A stretch of 64,000 nt of DNA from Diadema setosum. Lineage: Eukaryota; Echinodermata; Echinoidea; Diadematoida; Diadematidae. The notes under the pieces were generated by a model. The model was not told the origin of the DNA. It was given only the letters and a program-made list of their open reading frames with translations, and did not search any database. Positions 47,257 to 58,049 of this stretch are shown here, piece by piece. The stretch covers positions 15,717,006 through 15,781,005 of the forward strand of contig NC_092692.1 in assembly GCF_964275005.1 (NCBI RefSeq). The letters are read 5' to 3'. The first letter of the stretch is position 1, and the number at the start of each line of letters is the position of its first letter. The translations under genes and the position numbers were made by a program.

Positions 47257-49430
47257 GCACATAATGTATGACTTCCATCCTATGCACAACCACCTGAACT
47301 CTTAGGTAAAAAGTTGTATAATAAGCTGTGGCAAATAATAGTGAGCTCATTGTGGCATTCAGATGCACCTCAATTAAAGGTAACATAATGTATGTGGGAA
47401 CATGTCATTCCAATGGAAGTGATGAATGGATAGCAAAAAAAAAAAACAAAAAAAAAAAACAAAAACAAAAAAAAAAAACAGCAACAGCTGCCTCCAGCCT
47501 CCTTGCATTCAGCACTACAGTGTTAACCGAGACATCTGCAAGAACCATGCTGTGTTAGACAGCCATATTTTAAAGCACAAATTATGCTTTCATTATACTG
47601 CTGCTTAAAGTATAATCCTTAAATTGCACTGCAACACAACATAAGATACAGACTTTGGTATCATTGTAGAGTGAATGCTTGCACTTTTTGAGTTCACTGC
47701 ATGAATCCAGAAATATTGAATACTGACTTTGCCTGAAACATAATAACTGGATTGTGGTGTTTTAGCTTGACTATGCATAAGTTTTGGTAAATTCACATCC
47801 ACCTGCAACTGTTAACTAATACAGTGTATCGTTGCTATAAGTTTTCTATGTGTGAAACGCATCGTTAGAATTTGACCTCTAATTCCAGACCACCTGATCG
47901 TTCCTGGATAAGTTGAGATAAATGTATCGTTCCTCAGTTATGGCATAAGAAGTATAATATGAAATTCGAACTGAACTTCAAGCACGGCTTGCTTTACACT
48001 GTACCAATAAATTCTCCTTCCATGCTATTCCAAAAACGTAAGCAAAGCCTGACAGAAAAAAAAAAAAAGTGTATGCTACATTCTAATAATGTTAAGCCAA
48101 AGACTTGGAATTGTACAATTAACCCTAACCTTTGAACCATGAAATCTCATTAGTTTTTTCTCTTTTTTTTTTTCAACTCATTTCCCTCTCACACCTCACA
48201 TAGGTTGATACCCTGTGTCAAGCTACCAAGCTTGCGTGCAAATGAAGAATTCAGATACGTGTATTGTTAAACAAACAGTCTGAAGCCAGCATGTCTTACA
48301 CCTGTTGAAGATGGACTGATTTTCCTGCAGCAAGCATTTCTCATTGACCCCAGCCCACACTTCAATAGGACTAGTCTTAAATGCGTCAAGAAACATCCTT
48401 GGTACTCGGGGGGGGGGGGGAGAACGACTGGTGATCAGTTCTTGTGCTGAATTTTCGAAATTCCGCTAAGTATACCACATCAGAACTGATCAACAGTCGT
48501 TCTTAAGTCGTTAGTAACTTTAAGAACAGCTTCATGAAACACCCCCAGTATAGATATGCCAAGAGCTATATTTCCTCACTCTCCCCTGGGCTCTCACATT
48601 TCATTTCCCACAAGACTTCCTCAGCAAAATGAATCACTCCAAAGTGCACTGTTCCTGAAGATGGATTATCATGGACACGTTGAGGATAGGAACGAAATGA
48701 AAACCTTTCGGTGCAGAGAAAGAAATAGCCACTCTTCATTCAATGTCTCCATCTTGTAATCAGTTATTGTCAATCACGCCAATCCAACAAACAAGCAATT
48801 CATGTGAACTCCACCAACCATGCATCAACCTGTCTATATGTGTATGAGTGCGTCTATCTGAGGGGAAAATGGCAGAGAGAGAAATAGATGGTGTGCATAT
48901 AGGCCGTGGGACGACCCCGATTTTCGTTCAGTTTTGTTGCAACACGAGGTGCTATAAAGTATTTTTTACCTCAAAAGATGTGCTTTTACATAAGTATTAT
49001 ATTCGTGAAAGTTCATTTTGTCAGGACTTGAACATTGATTAGTAATCAACGAAAAACCTGTTAATTTATTTTGACGTCATTAACAGCTGTCCAATCTTAA
49101 TTCGCAATTGATTGGATAAAATTCGTAACAAATATTGCATTTGGCCAATCACAGCAAATGATAACGTAAATGGTGTATTGACGAACCGAAACATCTGGTG
49201 CGGTGCTTGGGACATGCATTGAGTGCTGTACGGTTGCACGTCGGGGTAGCTATTCAGCACAATAAAAATTAACGATATTTTCATCCAGTTCGTGATTAAA
49301 ATTTGTTAATTGTGCTGAGAGATGGTAAGAGCTGCCTGGCTTTTACAGACACGCGGCAGCTCAGATTTGGCCATCCCTAAAACTGGATGGGAATAGAAGT
49401 TTGAACGACGACGTAACATGACATCGCATC
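47257..49430. other. Intergenic, no gene seen
   Basis: Poly-A/AAC tracts at 47.43-47.48 kb and 48.06 kb, and a G-run at 48409-48420. A small inverted repeat runs from about 48.42 to 48.51 kb (GAACGACTGGTGATCAGTTC against GAACTGATCAACAGTCGTTC). ATCGC repeats lie at 49.42-49.44 kb. No coding content recognised. Confidence 0.45.
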
Positions 49431-49439
49431 GCATCGCAT

Positions 49440-50385
49440 CGTTTGCAAAATATTAAAATGACATGCTATACTCCTTGAACTAGATTTAATTGGATGAATG
49501 ATTACGTTTTCTAAGAGAGCATGTATTTGGGGATTTGAGGACATTTACTTGACTTTTTTATAAGTCTATGCATTGGGCAATTTCAAGGTAAAGAGAAAAA
49601 ATGTAATTTCTGTCGTAAATAGCAAATTGTTAGAATTTTGACCTGGCCTTTGACCCTTGACCTTTGACCCTATGACCTTAAAATTCCCAAGAGAATCACT
49701 GTCAGACAAAACATGCATGGATATTAGTTTCATGATGAATCCTTCAGCCACTTCCGACCTTTGACCTTTTAGCAAGAAACTTCCCACATAATATCTATTG
49801 GGTTATACATAATATATCAAGTTTCAAGAAAAATCTTGCAGGCATTGCATAAATATGATGGAAAAAGTGAAATTTAATGAGTTGACCTTGACCTTTGACC
49901 ACTGATCTTTGACCTCATGACCTCAAAATTCCCTAGATAATCACTACCAGTCAGCACATGCATATGTACTATCTTCCATGAAGATACCTGAAACCATTTG
50001 TGAGAAATGGAGAAAAAATGAATTTAAACATTTTCACTTGACCTTTGACCTTTGAACTTTGACCTCATGACCAGAAATGCTCACTAGAGAATCTTAATTG
50101 GGTAATAAAAGTATGCACTAAGTTTCAAGGCATTGCATAGATATGGGGGGAATAGTGAAACTTTGAGCATTTAACCTTGACCTTTGACCTTTGAATTTGA
50201 GCATCTGGACCCAAAAGTTGATAGGCACAAATTCACCCCCTCATACATATACCTGCCAAGTTTCATTAGGATACCTTCAATGGCTTTTTAGTTATGCTGT
50301 CCACAAAATTGATTACGGACCGACGGACGGAAGACAACCCTAAAACATAATTCCTCCGGCGACAATTCGTGGCGGAGGCATTAAA
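49440..50385. repeat. TGACCTTTGACC-rich repeat, copy 2
   Basis: Same orientation and order as 41.6-42.6 kb (AATATTAAAATGACA, then TTTAATTGGATGAATGA, then repeated TGACCTTTGACC). It retains the right end GACCGACGGACGGAAGACA...TGGCGGAGGCAT, missing from copy 1, but lacks about 110 bp at the left. Confidence 0.75.
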
Positions 50386-51365
50386 AAAAAAATCCGACTA
50401 GTCCGAATCGGTTAGAAATTGGATACTAACCATATTGACAGGATGAGAGTGTGAATTTTTCGCCAAAATCCGAAATCGTGCACAGAACGTCGACAGTAAT
50501 GCTTGATTTAGGTCTCTTGTAAAATTAATCAAATCTTCTGCATCAAATATCCTTTATTTCCTATGTATACGGCTGTGGACGAGCAATAAATGAAATTCAG
50601 GTATACCCATATACGCAGAATTATACTACATTACCACAATCACCCCATAACGCTGGAAAGTCACTGCTGAAAAGCAGTGAAAACAAGAAATTAATTTTTT
50701 TTCTAGTGTGAAAATTTGATGGCAGTTTGAGTTGCAAGTTGACACAAGCCAAGATTATGTGAAAACTTAAAATAAACTGTTGATGAACAGCATCATAGAA
50801 TTCAAGAGGAATTTCTATGTTCTCCTATAAACATAATATACATAATTTATATATATAATCAATTCAGTGCTTATTTACGACGATGTAGGGCAATTTGTCA
50901 ATCAGTTGCAATATATTATATTATATTATATTGAATTATATTATATTATATTATATTACATTATATTATATTGAATTATATTATATTATATTATATTACA
51001 TTATATTATATCATATTATATCATATTAATATCATATTATATCATATTATATTATATCATATTGTATCATATACATAATACATATATATGTATAACATGA
51101 TTTCTTTAGCTAGATCTGATTGATGAGGTGACACGACATTATTTTGCTCCTGCGACAATTGCTGTGGTCTTATTTTCTCCAAACGCTTGGGGTTTGGGTT
51201 GTGATAGGGTTTTTAAGTTCAGTTTGTTTTAGGGTTATGCTTGTATAGGTTGAATTTATGTTTGCTTTAGCGTTTGGTTTAGCGTTCAGCTATTTCATAG
51301 AAACAGCTGCTGCAGGGCACATGTCATGGAACCGGTTGCTAAAACCGGGTAAAGATAAAAAATAC
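50386..51365. other. Intergenic / presumed FMO intron with a TATAT array
   Basis: No gene seen. Holds the TATAT-derived array at 50.91-51.08 kb and a degenerate GGGTTT-rich stretch near 51.19-51.29 kb, not long or regular enough to call telomeric. Confidence 0.45.
50910..51075. repeat. (TATAT)n-type array
   Basis: Pentanucleotide-based array with a higher-order unit (TATATTGAAT and TATATTACAT variants recurring about every 55-60 bases), grading into TATCATAT. Confidence 0.9.
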
Positions 51366-51582
51366 CTTCAAAGTGTGGGATGTTTGGCTCGCAGTGATGA
51401 CCGGTACAGACAGACACCGCGTCGAAAGTGTCCTTCCACGTTTTATTGTAATCAACGGAGGTCAGTGACACTGTCCATCTGCCCGTGGTATCGAAGTCGG
51501 GAGCGGGGTCAACACTGTTGACCTTGGTGTGGACTTTGATATGCTTACGAAGTCCGAAGTGATCGGCGTATATCTCGAAATA
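51366..51582 (-). pseudogene. FMO exon (N-terminal half), intact in itself
   Basis: A 217-bp open exon on the minus strand with acceptor GCGCGCAG and donor GAAG/GTATTT. It reads YFEIYADHFGLRKHIKVHT, then TGRWTVSLTSVDYN, then FDAVSVCTGHHCEPNIPHFE. This is the FMO segment that ends with the family's VCTGHH block and follows the FAD-binding exon. It is collinear with, and on the same strand as, the C-terminal FMO exons at 36.8-41.0 kb, about 10.4 kb upstream of them. Neither the GxGxxG FAD-binding exon nor the NADP-binding exon is found in the window, so it is treated as part of a broken gene, though it could belong to a second copy. Confidence 0.85.
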
Positions 51583-51621
51583 CTGCGCGCAATGGTAAGA
51601 AAGACATTTGGAACAATGTCA

Positions 51622-51699
51622 TGTTACAACCCCGTTGAACTTGGTGTGGACTCTAATATGCTTGCGCAGTTCCAAGTGATATGCGTACATTTCGATATA
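51622..51699 (-). pseudogene. Partial tandem duplicate of the FMO exon start
   Basis: Reads YIEMYAYHLELRKHIRVHTK, then a stop shortly after, preceded by its own GCGCGCAG acceptor. Homology includes upstream intron bases (TTCAAAATGTCTCTT against TTCCAAATGTCTTTC), so a unit of about 117 bp was duplicated in tandem and has diverged. Confidence 0.8.
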
Positions 51700-51739
51700 C
51701 TGCGCGCAAAAGTAAAAGAGACATTTTGAAATTATCTGA

Positions 51740-52210
51740 CTTGTATCAATACAGACTGATGATAGTGATGACAATGAGATGGCGGTGATGATAATGATTA
51801 TAACGCAATTGCGAATGATCATATTTCATTTTTCATTTAATTTTCATTTATTTTCCACATCCAAACTAGAACAAAACTAGAGGAGCACTCCAGGAGATCA
51901 GTTCGACCCCGCCAATATATATCGTCATTTCATTGTCGGTATCTTCAACACAATCATAAAGGCAACACATCTGGTGAAAATCTGATTATTATGTTATTTT
52001 ATTTCATGTCCTTTTGAACACTATGACCTTTGACCTCAGATCTCAAAATTTAATTGTTACTTTCCTATCTACTACTTCATCATGAATACATCCTGTGAGT
52101 TTGGTGAAAATCTGACACTCCGTTCTTAATATCGGGAAATTAAGTTTATTTCATGTCATTTATGACCACTCTGACCTTCGATCTTTGACCTAATGGCAAC
52201 AAATTTAAAA
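51740..52210. other. Intergenic with a short TGACCTTTGACC remnant
   Basis: No gene seen. A diverged fragment with CTATGACCTTTGACCTCAGA near 52.02 kb is related to the repeats at 41.6 and 49.4 kb. Confidence 0.4.
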
Positions 52211-52592
52211 AAAATTGTCGAGTTATCACATTTAATGCATTTGAGTACGTCAGTTGTATGAAAGAAACGTCCATATAGAATTTCGCAATAAAGCCTAAAA
52301 TATAAGGAGATTTCACTGTTTTTTTCTCAGTAATTAACCATACTGTAGATGGTTTATTCTATTGTTCACAATTTGTATATTTACCTGTACTTAACATTGA
52401 ACATTTTTCACATTGGTTGTGTCTATCCTTAACTCACATTTTTGAACTATATCAACCTGTACTTAACATTGATTATACTGATTAACACTTTCACATTGGT
52501 TGTGTTTATCCTTAACTCACATTTTTTAACTATATTAACGCGATAAAGCTGTTTTTTGTTTCATCTGCGATAATGGCAAATAATGCCTTTAA
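52210..52592. repeat. Interspersed repeat shared with 56.57-57.24 kb
   Basis: Shares GAGTTATCACA, GTCAGTTGTAT, TACTTAACATTG, CTTAACTCACATTTT and TTTCATCTGC in order with 56.57-57.24 kb. An internal unit of about 100 bp (TACTTAACATTGA to ACTATAT) is duplicated here. The right end GCCTTTAA again meets TTAA. Confidence 0.7.
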
Positions 52593-52635
52593 TATTAGAA
52601 TTGAAGATTATCACTTTAAAAAACTAGAAAGTTGT

Positions 52636-53245
52636 AAAATATGTTTTATGCTGATGACACCGAGATGGATCTAGCTTTTAAGAAATCTGTGGTCATGAAT
52701 ATAATCCCATAGATTGTATCCTGTATTAGAACGATAAAGGAATGGTGGATATTCAATGGGCTTAAGTTGAACATTGCCAAAACAGAATTTTTCCACATCT
52801 CGTCACGTTTTCGGGGAGCATCCATACAGTCTCATGATTTCGATGGGACTACAATTCATGCAGCACGTATTTGTAGAAATGTAGGTGTTATCTTTGATGA
52901 TCAATTGCTCATGAAAAAAACTTGCTGTCGTGAAAATGTCGCTCCGCTTCATTCGCATTATACAAAATTGGGATAATTCGAGAATTTATTGACAAACACA
53001 CAGCATTACGTCTAAGTTCATGCTTTCGTCATGTACCATCTCGATTTTTGCAATGGATTGTTTTGTGGATTGCTGGTCAAATAGATACAGAGATTTCCAA
53101 AACCCACGTGTAGTTTCCAAAATCAAGAAATATGAACAAATTTTACCGGTTCTAAGAAGCTTACCATGGCTTCCAGTCAAAAATCGTTTTACAGTTTAAG
53201 ATATTAGCATTTGAATGTTTCTATAATGTTTGTTCCACACTGATT
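52636..53245 (+). mobile_element. LINE fragment, RT YADD to C-terminal end, + strand
   Basis: Reads MFYADDTEMDLAFKKS, IKEWWIFNGLKLNIAKTEFF, NVGVIFDDQLLM and HAFVMYHLDFCNGLF with several stops. It is the same family and region as the LINE at 44 kb. It abuts an oppositely oriented fragment of the complementary (5') part at about 53,250. Confidence 0.8.
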
Positions 53246-55150
53246 GAGAAAACTCTGAGGTCCAGAAAGATTCCAACAGCATGAAGAGATGAAATAATTG
53301 AACATGTTGAATTAGCAATCTGGTCAACTGATGTCAGAAGAGCATGCGATGCGCTGTGTTTCTGACGAAAACCAAACTTTTTATTGCTTTGAATCCTGTG
53401 TTTATTCAAAAAGAAATCGATAGTCCTGTTATGTATAATTGTTCAGAACTTTAGACAGAGAAGTAAAAAACGAAATCAGTCTACAATTGCTCAGTATTTT
53501 TTTTTTCTTTTTAAAGAGGAATAACTTTAGCCAGCTTCAAATCATTTGGTACCTTACCAGCTGCTAAAGACAAATTAAAAATTTAAAGTAGAGGCTCAAC
53601 AATTTGATTAATGATATCCTTTACAAGATAATGATGTATTTCGTCGAGTTTTATGCAAATCATTTACAATATTGATTATATCACTGGAGTTTGTTGGTTT
53701 GAACAAAATATATATGTAACTTGGATTTCGACCCTGGAAAAACTAATGAAACTGTTTACTAGAGGCGGCGATAGATCGGGCTAAATTTCACCATTTTCAG
53801 AAAAAAAAAATAAATAACTAATTAATAAATCATTTGACTGGGCTCACTCATATCCTTATCTCCTACTTTTAGCATTACTTAAGATGTGATATTACTGTAG
53901 ATTTTTACTTTTACTCAAAGCATGATAATCACGTTCCATGTATTTTTCATATCACCTTTATAAAAACTTAACTGATCAGCATAATATTGTTTCTTTCCAG
54001 TCCGCAACAATGGTGCTAAAATATTCTTATAATTAATACATCTATTTGTTAAAACAATATTAGATTTATTCAGTATAATATGTATACTTATAATACCATT
54101 TATTTTTCCTGTTTATAGATCTTGATAATGTTCTCGCAATAAAAGGGGATCAGGGAACCTTTACGGTGTGGTCTTTTTTGTTTAGTCCGTGGTATAACAC
54201 TATCAATAAATGACTTCAATTTGTAATAATATCATAAGACAACTTTATGTCTTCACCAGAATATGCCGAGACCAATCCACATCAGTTAAAGTATTTCAGA
54301 ATACTGATATTATCATTTGTGAATTTGTACTTAGTAACATGATAATTTCAATTACTTCCAAAAGACTGTCGTATCGACAAATTAGCAAATTGGATGATGA
54401 TAAAAAATGTCAGATATTACAATACCGGTTTTAATATCTGATAAAGGTAAATTAGTGAAGATATTATCAATAACTGTCATCGATTTATCGATTATTCTTG
54501 GAGTCATTGTTACAACAAGCAATTAAAATGAGGACGAAAATACATCTAAAAATTCTTGTGCCGACTTATTTCTATTCCATGCCATTAGGTTAATTAATAT
54601 CTCCATATTCAAACAATCTTTACTTGATTATACGTATCTTTAACAACATTCTGAGTTATTTCATAGAATTCATAAAAATTCGATTGGGGTGGTCTATATA
54701 TTACACCCGCAATTATGTTTTGACATTTAGGGATACGCAATTCTAAAGAAAAAAAATATGCAGTGCCATTTGTAATGGATATTGTATGATGGTATATTTC
54801 TGGATATATGATGTAATTTCGCTAAACTCAGCGAAATTACTTTGAACGCTTCTGACATTTAAATGAAGAAAACACACTTCGTCTTTCCTATACAAATCAG
54901 TGTAACTGTAAGTGTTTTACGCGCTCTGAGTGAAATACGGGGAAGATTTTAACCGATTGGCAAAATCATTGTCATCATAATCAAATTTCATTTTTGGAAT
55001 ACTGGCGTTCATCTCTTTTACAACTGATTCATTGTACAGACGGTCATCAAAATTAGTCACGTGTGTTTCAGAATTGTAAACAAGGTGTACGAATTCATCT
55101 GGGGCGGTAAATGGGAAATTACAGGAATCATTCATTGTTTTGTAAATGAA
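53246..55150 (-). mobile_element. LINE fragment, endonuclease and RT N-terminal part, - strand
   Basis: On the minus strand, from about 54.9 kb downward: an LNVRS-like start, then GVIYRPP (APE endonuclease) at about 54.7 kb, then NLSLAAGKVPNDLKLAKVI at about 53.55 kb, then KKFGFRQKHSASHALL and HAVGIFLDL (RT motif A) ending near 53.25 kb. The upstream ORF at 55153-54917 may be the 5' part of the same element. Many frame breaks. Together with the adjoining + strand fragment this looks like one LINE with an internal inversion. Confidence 0.75.
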
Positions 55151-55153
55151 CAA

Positions 55154-55520
55154 CTAAGTTGAAAGTATACTGTCAGACATTACTGTTGCTGGCTGAGCAC
55201 TGCCGACACACTGACGACCACGTCGAAATTCATTGACCCATGACAAAACAAGAACATCACAGAAAATACCTAAAAGAATAATGATACAGCAGGAACGGAG
55301 AGTAGGATAAACACTACACAATACATTCACACAGTACATTCACTTAACAATTAGAGCAGTGAGTATACAGACAAGTATAGCGAAGGAGATTACATGACTG
55401 GTCTACTGTGACTGACAGAGAAATACATGACATAGAAAAGATTGGTGAAAACATCAGGGCTCCTGATGTTTTTGCTATTTTGTTACCAGTCACAGGAGCA
55501 GTATAGGATGAAGTTTGTGG
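55154..55520. other. Intergenic, no gene seen
   Basis: AT-balanced sequence between the LINE remnant and the TTCGGAATAACG palindrome. No feature recognised. Confidence 0.4.
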
Positions 55521-55526
55521 TTACAG

Positions 55527-55801
55527 CTCGTTATTCCGAAGGTTCGTTATTCCGAAGGCTCTTCAGTCCGAAGATTCATTATTCCGAAGGTTCGTTTTTC
55601 CGAATTTCATTTTCTGATGAACAAATCTTCGGAATAACGAACCTTCGGAATAACGCCACAAAATTAATGTTCGGATTAACAAACCCTTTTTCATTTTCGG
55701 ATTAACGAACCTCTAGGTATAGGGAATTTGCGTGTTTCGGATTAACGAACCTTCGGAATAACGAACCTTCGGAATATCGAACCTTCGGAATAACGAACAG
55801 C
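55527..55801. mobile_element. Palindromic element built of GTTATTCCGAAGGTTC units
   Basis: The left half carries repeated TTATTCCGAAGGTTCG units and the right half carries the complement CGAACCTTCGGAATAA several times. The outer ends are GCTCGTTATTCC and GGAATAACGAACAGC. About 275 bp. A foldback element whose arms are themselves 16-bp tandem repeats. Confidence 0.8.
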
Positions 55802-55982
55802 ACCCGAAGTTTGTATGGGGAGAGAAGAATGGTTTCTTGACATTTGCCCCTGCGACAATAATATTGCTCCCGTGAAATATCTGCACGCTAAAATCAAACA
55901 TAATCTCGTGTCACCGAGAAGAATGGAAGAAGAGCAGGTCAAAAGAATAGGTGGGTGGAGTGGAATTTGGTGTAGACCTTAA

Positions 55983-56535
55983 AGGTAGGGAATCCCATTT
56001 GCATGCCTTAATGAAGAGTTGTGTAAACACAGTGGTATGTTGAAGAGAGTATCATTTTAGAAACTCCCATTAAGTATTGAAAGTGGAAGGTAACATTTAG
56101 TACATTTTTATTGACCGTTAGATTTTGAATTGAATTTTTCTCGGGGCTCACCGTAAATTCCAGTACATTACTAGGCTACCTTTGCAGACCCATGCACTGC
56201 ATGTGTGTCCATCATGTATATTTTGTGAATAAAGTTCATCAAAACTTACAAACATTTCTATATACATTCTTGCCACACACTCTATATGTTATTACATCAG
56301 CTCTTATACTTTTAGATTTGTGTTTATAGATAAAAAAAATACAGAAAACTGCAACAAAAAGGCTTAAGTGTGGCTGACACACAGAACTACTGAGTAGTTG
56401 AGTTTTGTGCATTATTCAAATTGTAGATAACTGTTGACTTCCAAATTTCTAAGCAGTGGCCTAAACAAGCCCCCTGAGGTTCATATCTAATGTTTTGCTG
56501 CATTTTGGGAGTTCTGTAAAAGGTATCCCCTACCT
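55983..56535. mobile_element. TTAA-flanked foldback element, AGGTAGGG family, copy 2
   Basis: TTAA then AGGTAGGGAATCCC; right end CCCCTACCT then TTAA (56536-56539). 553 bp, nearly identical to 30,379-30,934, so amplification was recent relative to most repeats here. Confidence 0.88.
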
Positions 56536-56539
56536 TTAA

Positions 56540-56684
56540 AGGTAATGTCTACCATTGGGAGCAATGATTTAAAAATGTTCGAGTTATCACACTTGATGCA
56601 TATGTGTAGGTCAGTTGTATTACAAAACATCCTACATATGAAATATTTGCAATAATAACAATAATAATGATGATAATAATAATG

Positions 56685-56747
<63 letters not shown>

Positions 56748-57240
56748 TCTTATTTATCCAGGGTAGCCTCTTCAGTGTTACCACTGCTCTACCAGAGGGC
56801 CCTGCCATTATTATTACCCCATCGTGGCCAGGTACCCATTTATACACCTGGGTCGAGAGGGATATAGTGGGTAAAAACTTCTTGTCCAAGGACGTAATTA
56901 AGCACTGGGCGGGATTCGAACTCGGGTCCACCGATTGGGAGTCGGGAGTCTTATCCACTATGCCACAGCACTCCCCACAAGCCTTAAACAATAAGGAGAT
57001 AGCTCTACTTTTCTCAGTAAACCATAACTGTAGACGGTTTATTCATAAAACAATTGAATTATAACTATTGTTCACATTTTGCAGAACAGTACTTAACATT
57101 GGTTATACTGATTACCATTCTTACATTAGCTGTTTCTATCCCTAACTCACATTTTAGAACCATTTTGAAGCACTAAAGCTGAATTTTGTTTCATCTGCAA
57201 AATGGTAAATATGGCCTTTGATGAATTCCCAAGTTTGTGG
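56540..57240. repeat. Interspersed repeat (52.2-kb family) split by a SINE
   Basis: Left part AGGTAATGTCTACC directly follows the TTAA of the neighbouring element. The right part, 56.99-57.24 kb, matches 52.3-52.6 kb in order. The interruption is the SINE at 56.65-56.98 kb. Confidence 0.7.
56650..56976 (-). mobile_element. tRNA-derived SINE with (ATT)n tail
   Basis: On the minus strand the head has an A box TGGCATAGTGGATAAGAC and a B box GAGTTCGAATCCCGC at tRNA-like spacing. It is followed by a body with ATAAATGGGTACCTGGCC and a long (ATT)n tail at 56.65-56.75 kb. About 325 bp, apparently full length, inserted into another repeat. Confidence 0.85.
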
Positions 57241-57538
57241 CGTAAACAAAATTCCCGCGGTGCTGTTCCCAAATAAATAGGTTAGCGACATAACAGAAAT
57301 TCCATGGGGGTGCTGTTCCATAAATTAAAAAAAGAGGAGAATACCGAATCAATTTCTGCCAAATATTGCTCCCAGTAGATGCATATGAACAAAGTATCGG
57401 TTACTCGGCATAATGATTATATTCATTGGGAACAGGCATATCCATGTGAACGTAACAGGTATACAGCAAAGTACGCCGTATTTGGGACCTTTATATCAAC
57501 AGGGGTGCCATTGGCATTGTGCATATCACTAGTATCAT

Positions 57539-58016
57539 TAGGCGTTTTCACATCAGTCCGATGTTTCGAAAATTTTCTGACTTGGGGAAATTAACCCGAT
57601 CACGAAATAGCGCGCTATTTGATAATGTGAATACAAATTAGCGCGCTAATTTCATCGCTCTGATCGAGAAAATTTTTCGAGTCCAACTCGGGAAATTTTC
57701 GAAATAGCGGGATAATTTGCGAACTAGCGCGCTATTTGATAATGTGAAATCGCCTCAAGAAATTAGCGCGATGCATCCCATCATGCCTAGCGGTGTGATG
57801 GCGATCACGCGGGTGTTTTTTTTTTTTTTAAAGCGCGCGCTCTACTGGTATACCCGACACTGTTTGCGCATGCTCAGCTGTCGAATTAGCTCGAAAAAAA
57901 TTTCGGGCTAATTCTCTTCGGGCTGATGTGAATAGGAAATGAAATAGCGCGCTAATTTGGGATCGCGAAAAATATCTCGAGCTTGGATTTTCATCGGGCT
58001 GATGTGAAAACGCCTA
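57539..58016. mobile_element. Inverted-repeat element rich in AGCGCGCT
   Basis: Ends TAGGCGTTTTCACATCAG and CTGATGTGAAAACGCCTA are perfect inverted repeats, and the match extends inward (TCCGATG/CATCGGGC). The inside has five copies or near-copies of TAGCGCGCTA and unusually high CpG for this window. About 478 bp, no ORF. Target duplication unclear (AT at most). Confidence 0.8.
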
Positions 58017-58049
58017 ATAGCGCTGTGTCATTAATTCACCAGAAATGGA

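Noticed and set aside
50910-51075. Possible CRISPR-like periodicity in the TATAT array
   Set aside because: Simple-sequence expansion with higher-order variants, in a eukaryotic context and without distinct spacers.
51180-51290. GGGTTT/AGGGTT words suggesting interstitial telomeric repeat
   Set aside because: Irregular, with no run of consecutive TTAGGG units.
57379-57594. ORF reading CERNRYTAKYAVFGTFISTGVPLALCI, looking like a membrane helix
   Set aside because: Runs into the inverted-repeat element at 57,539, has no splice signals or family match, and may be only non-coding flank of the TspO-like relic.
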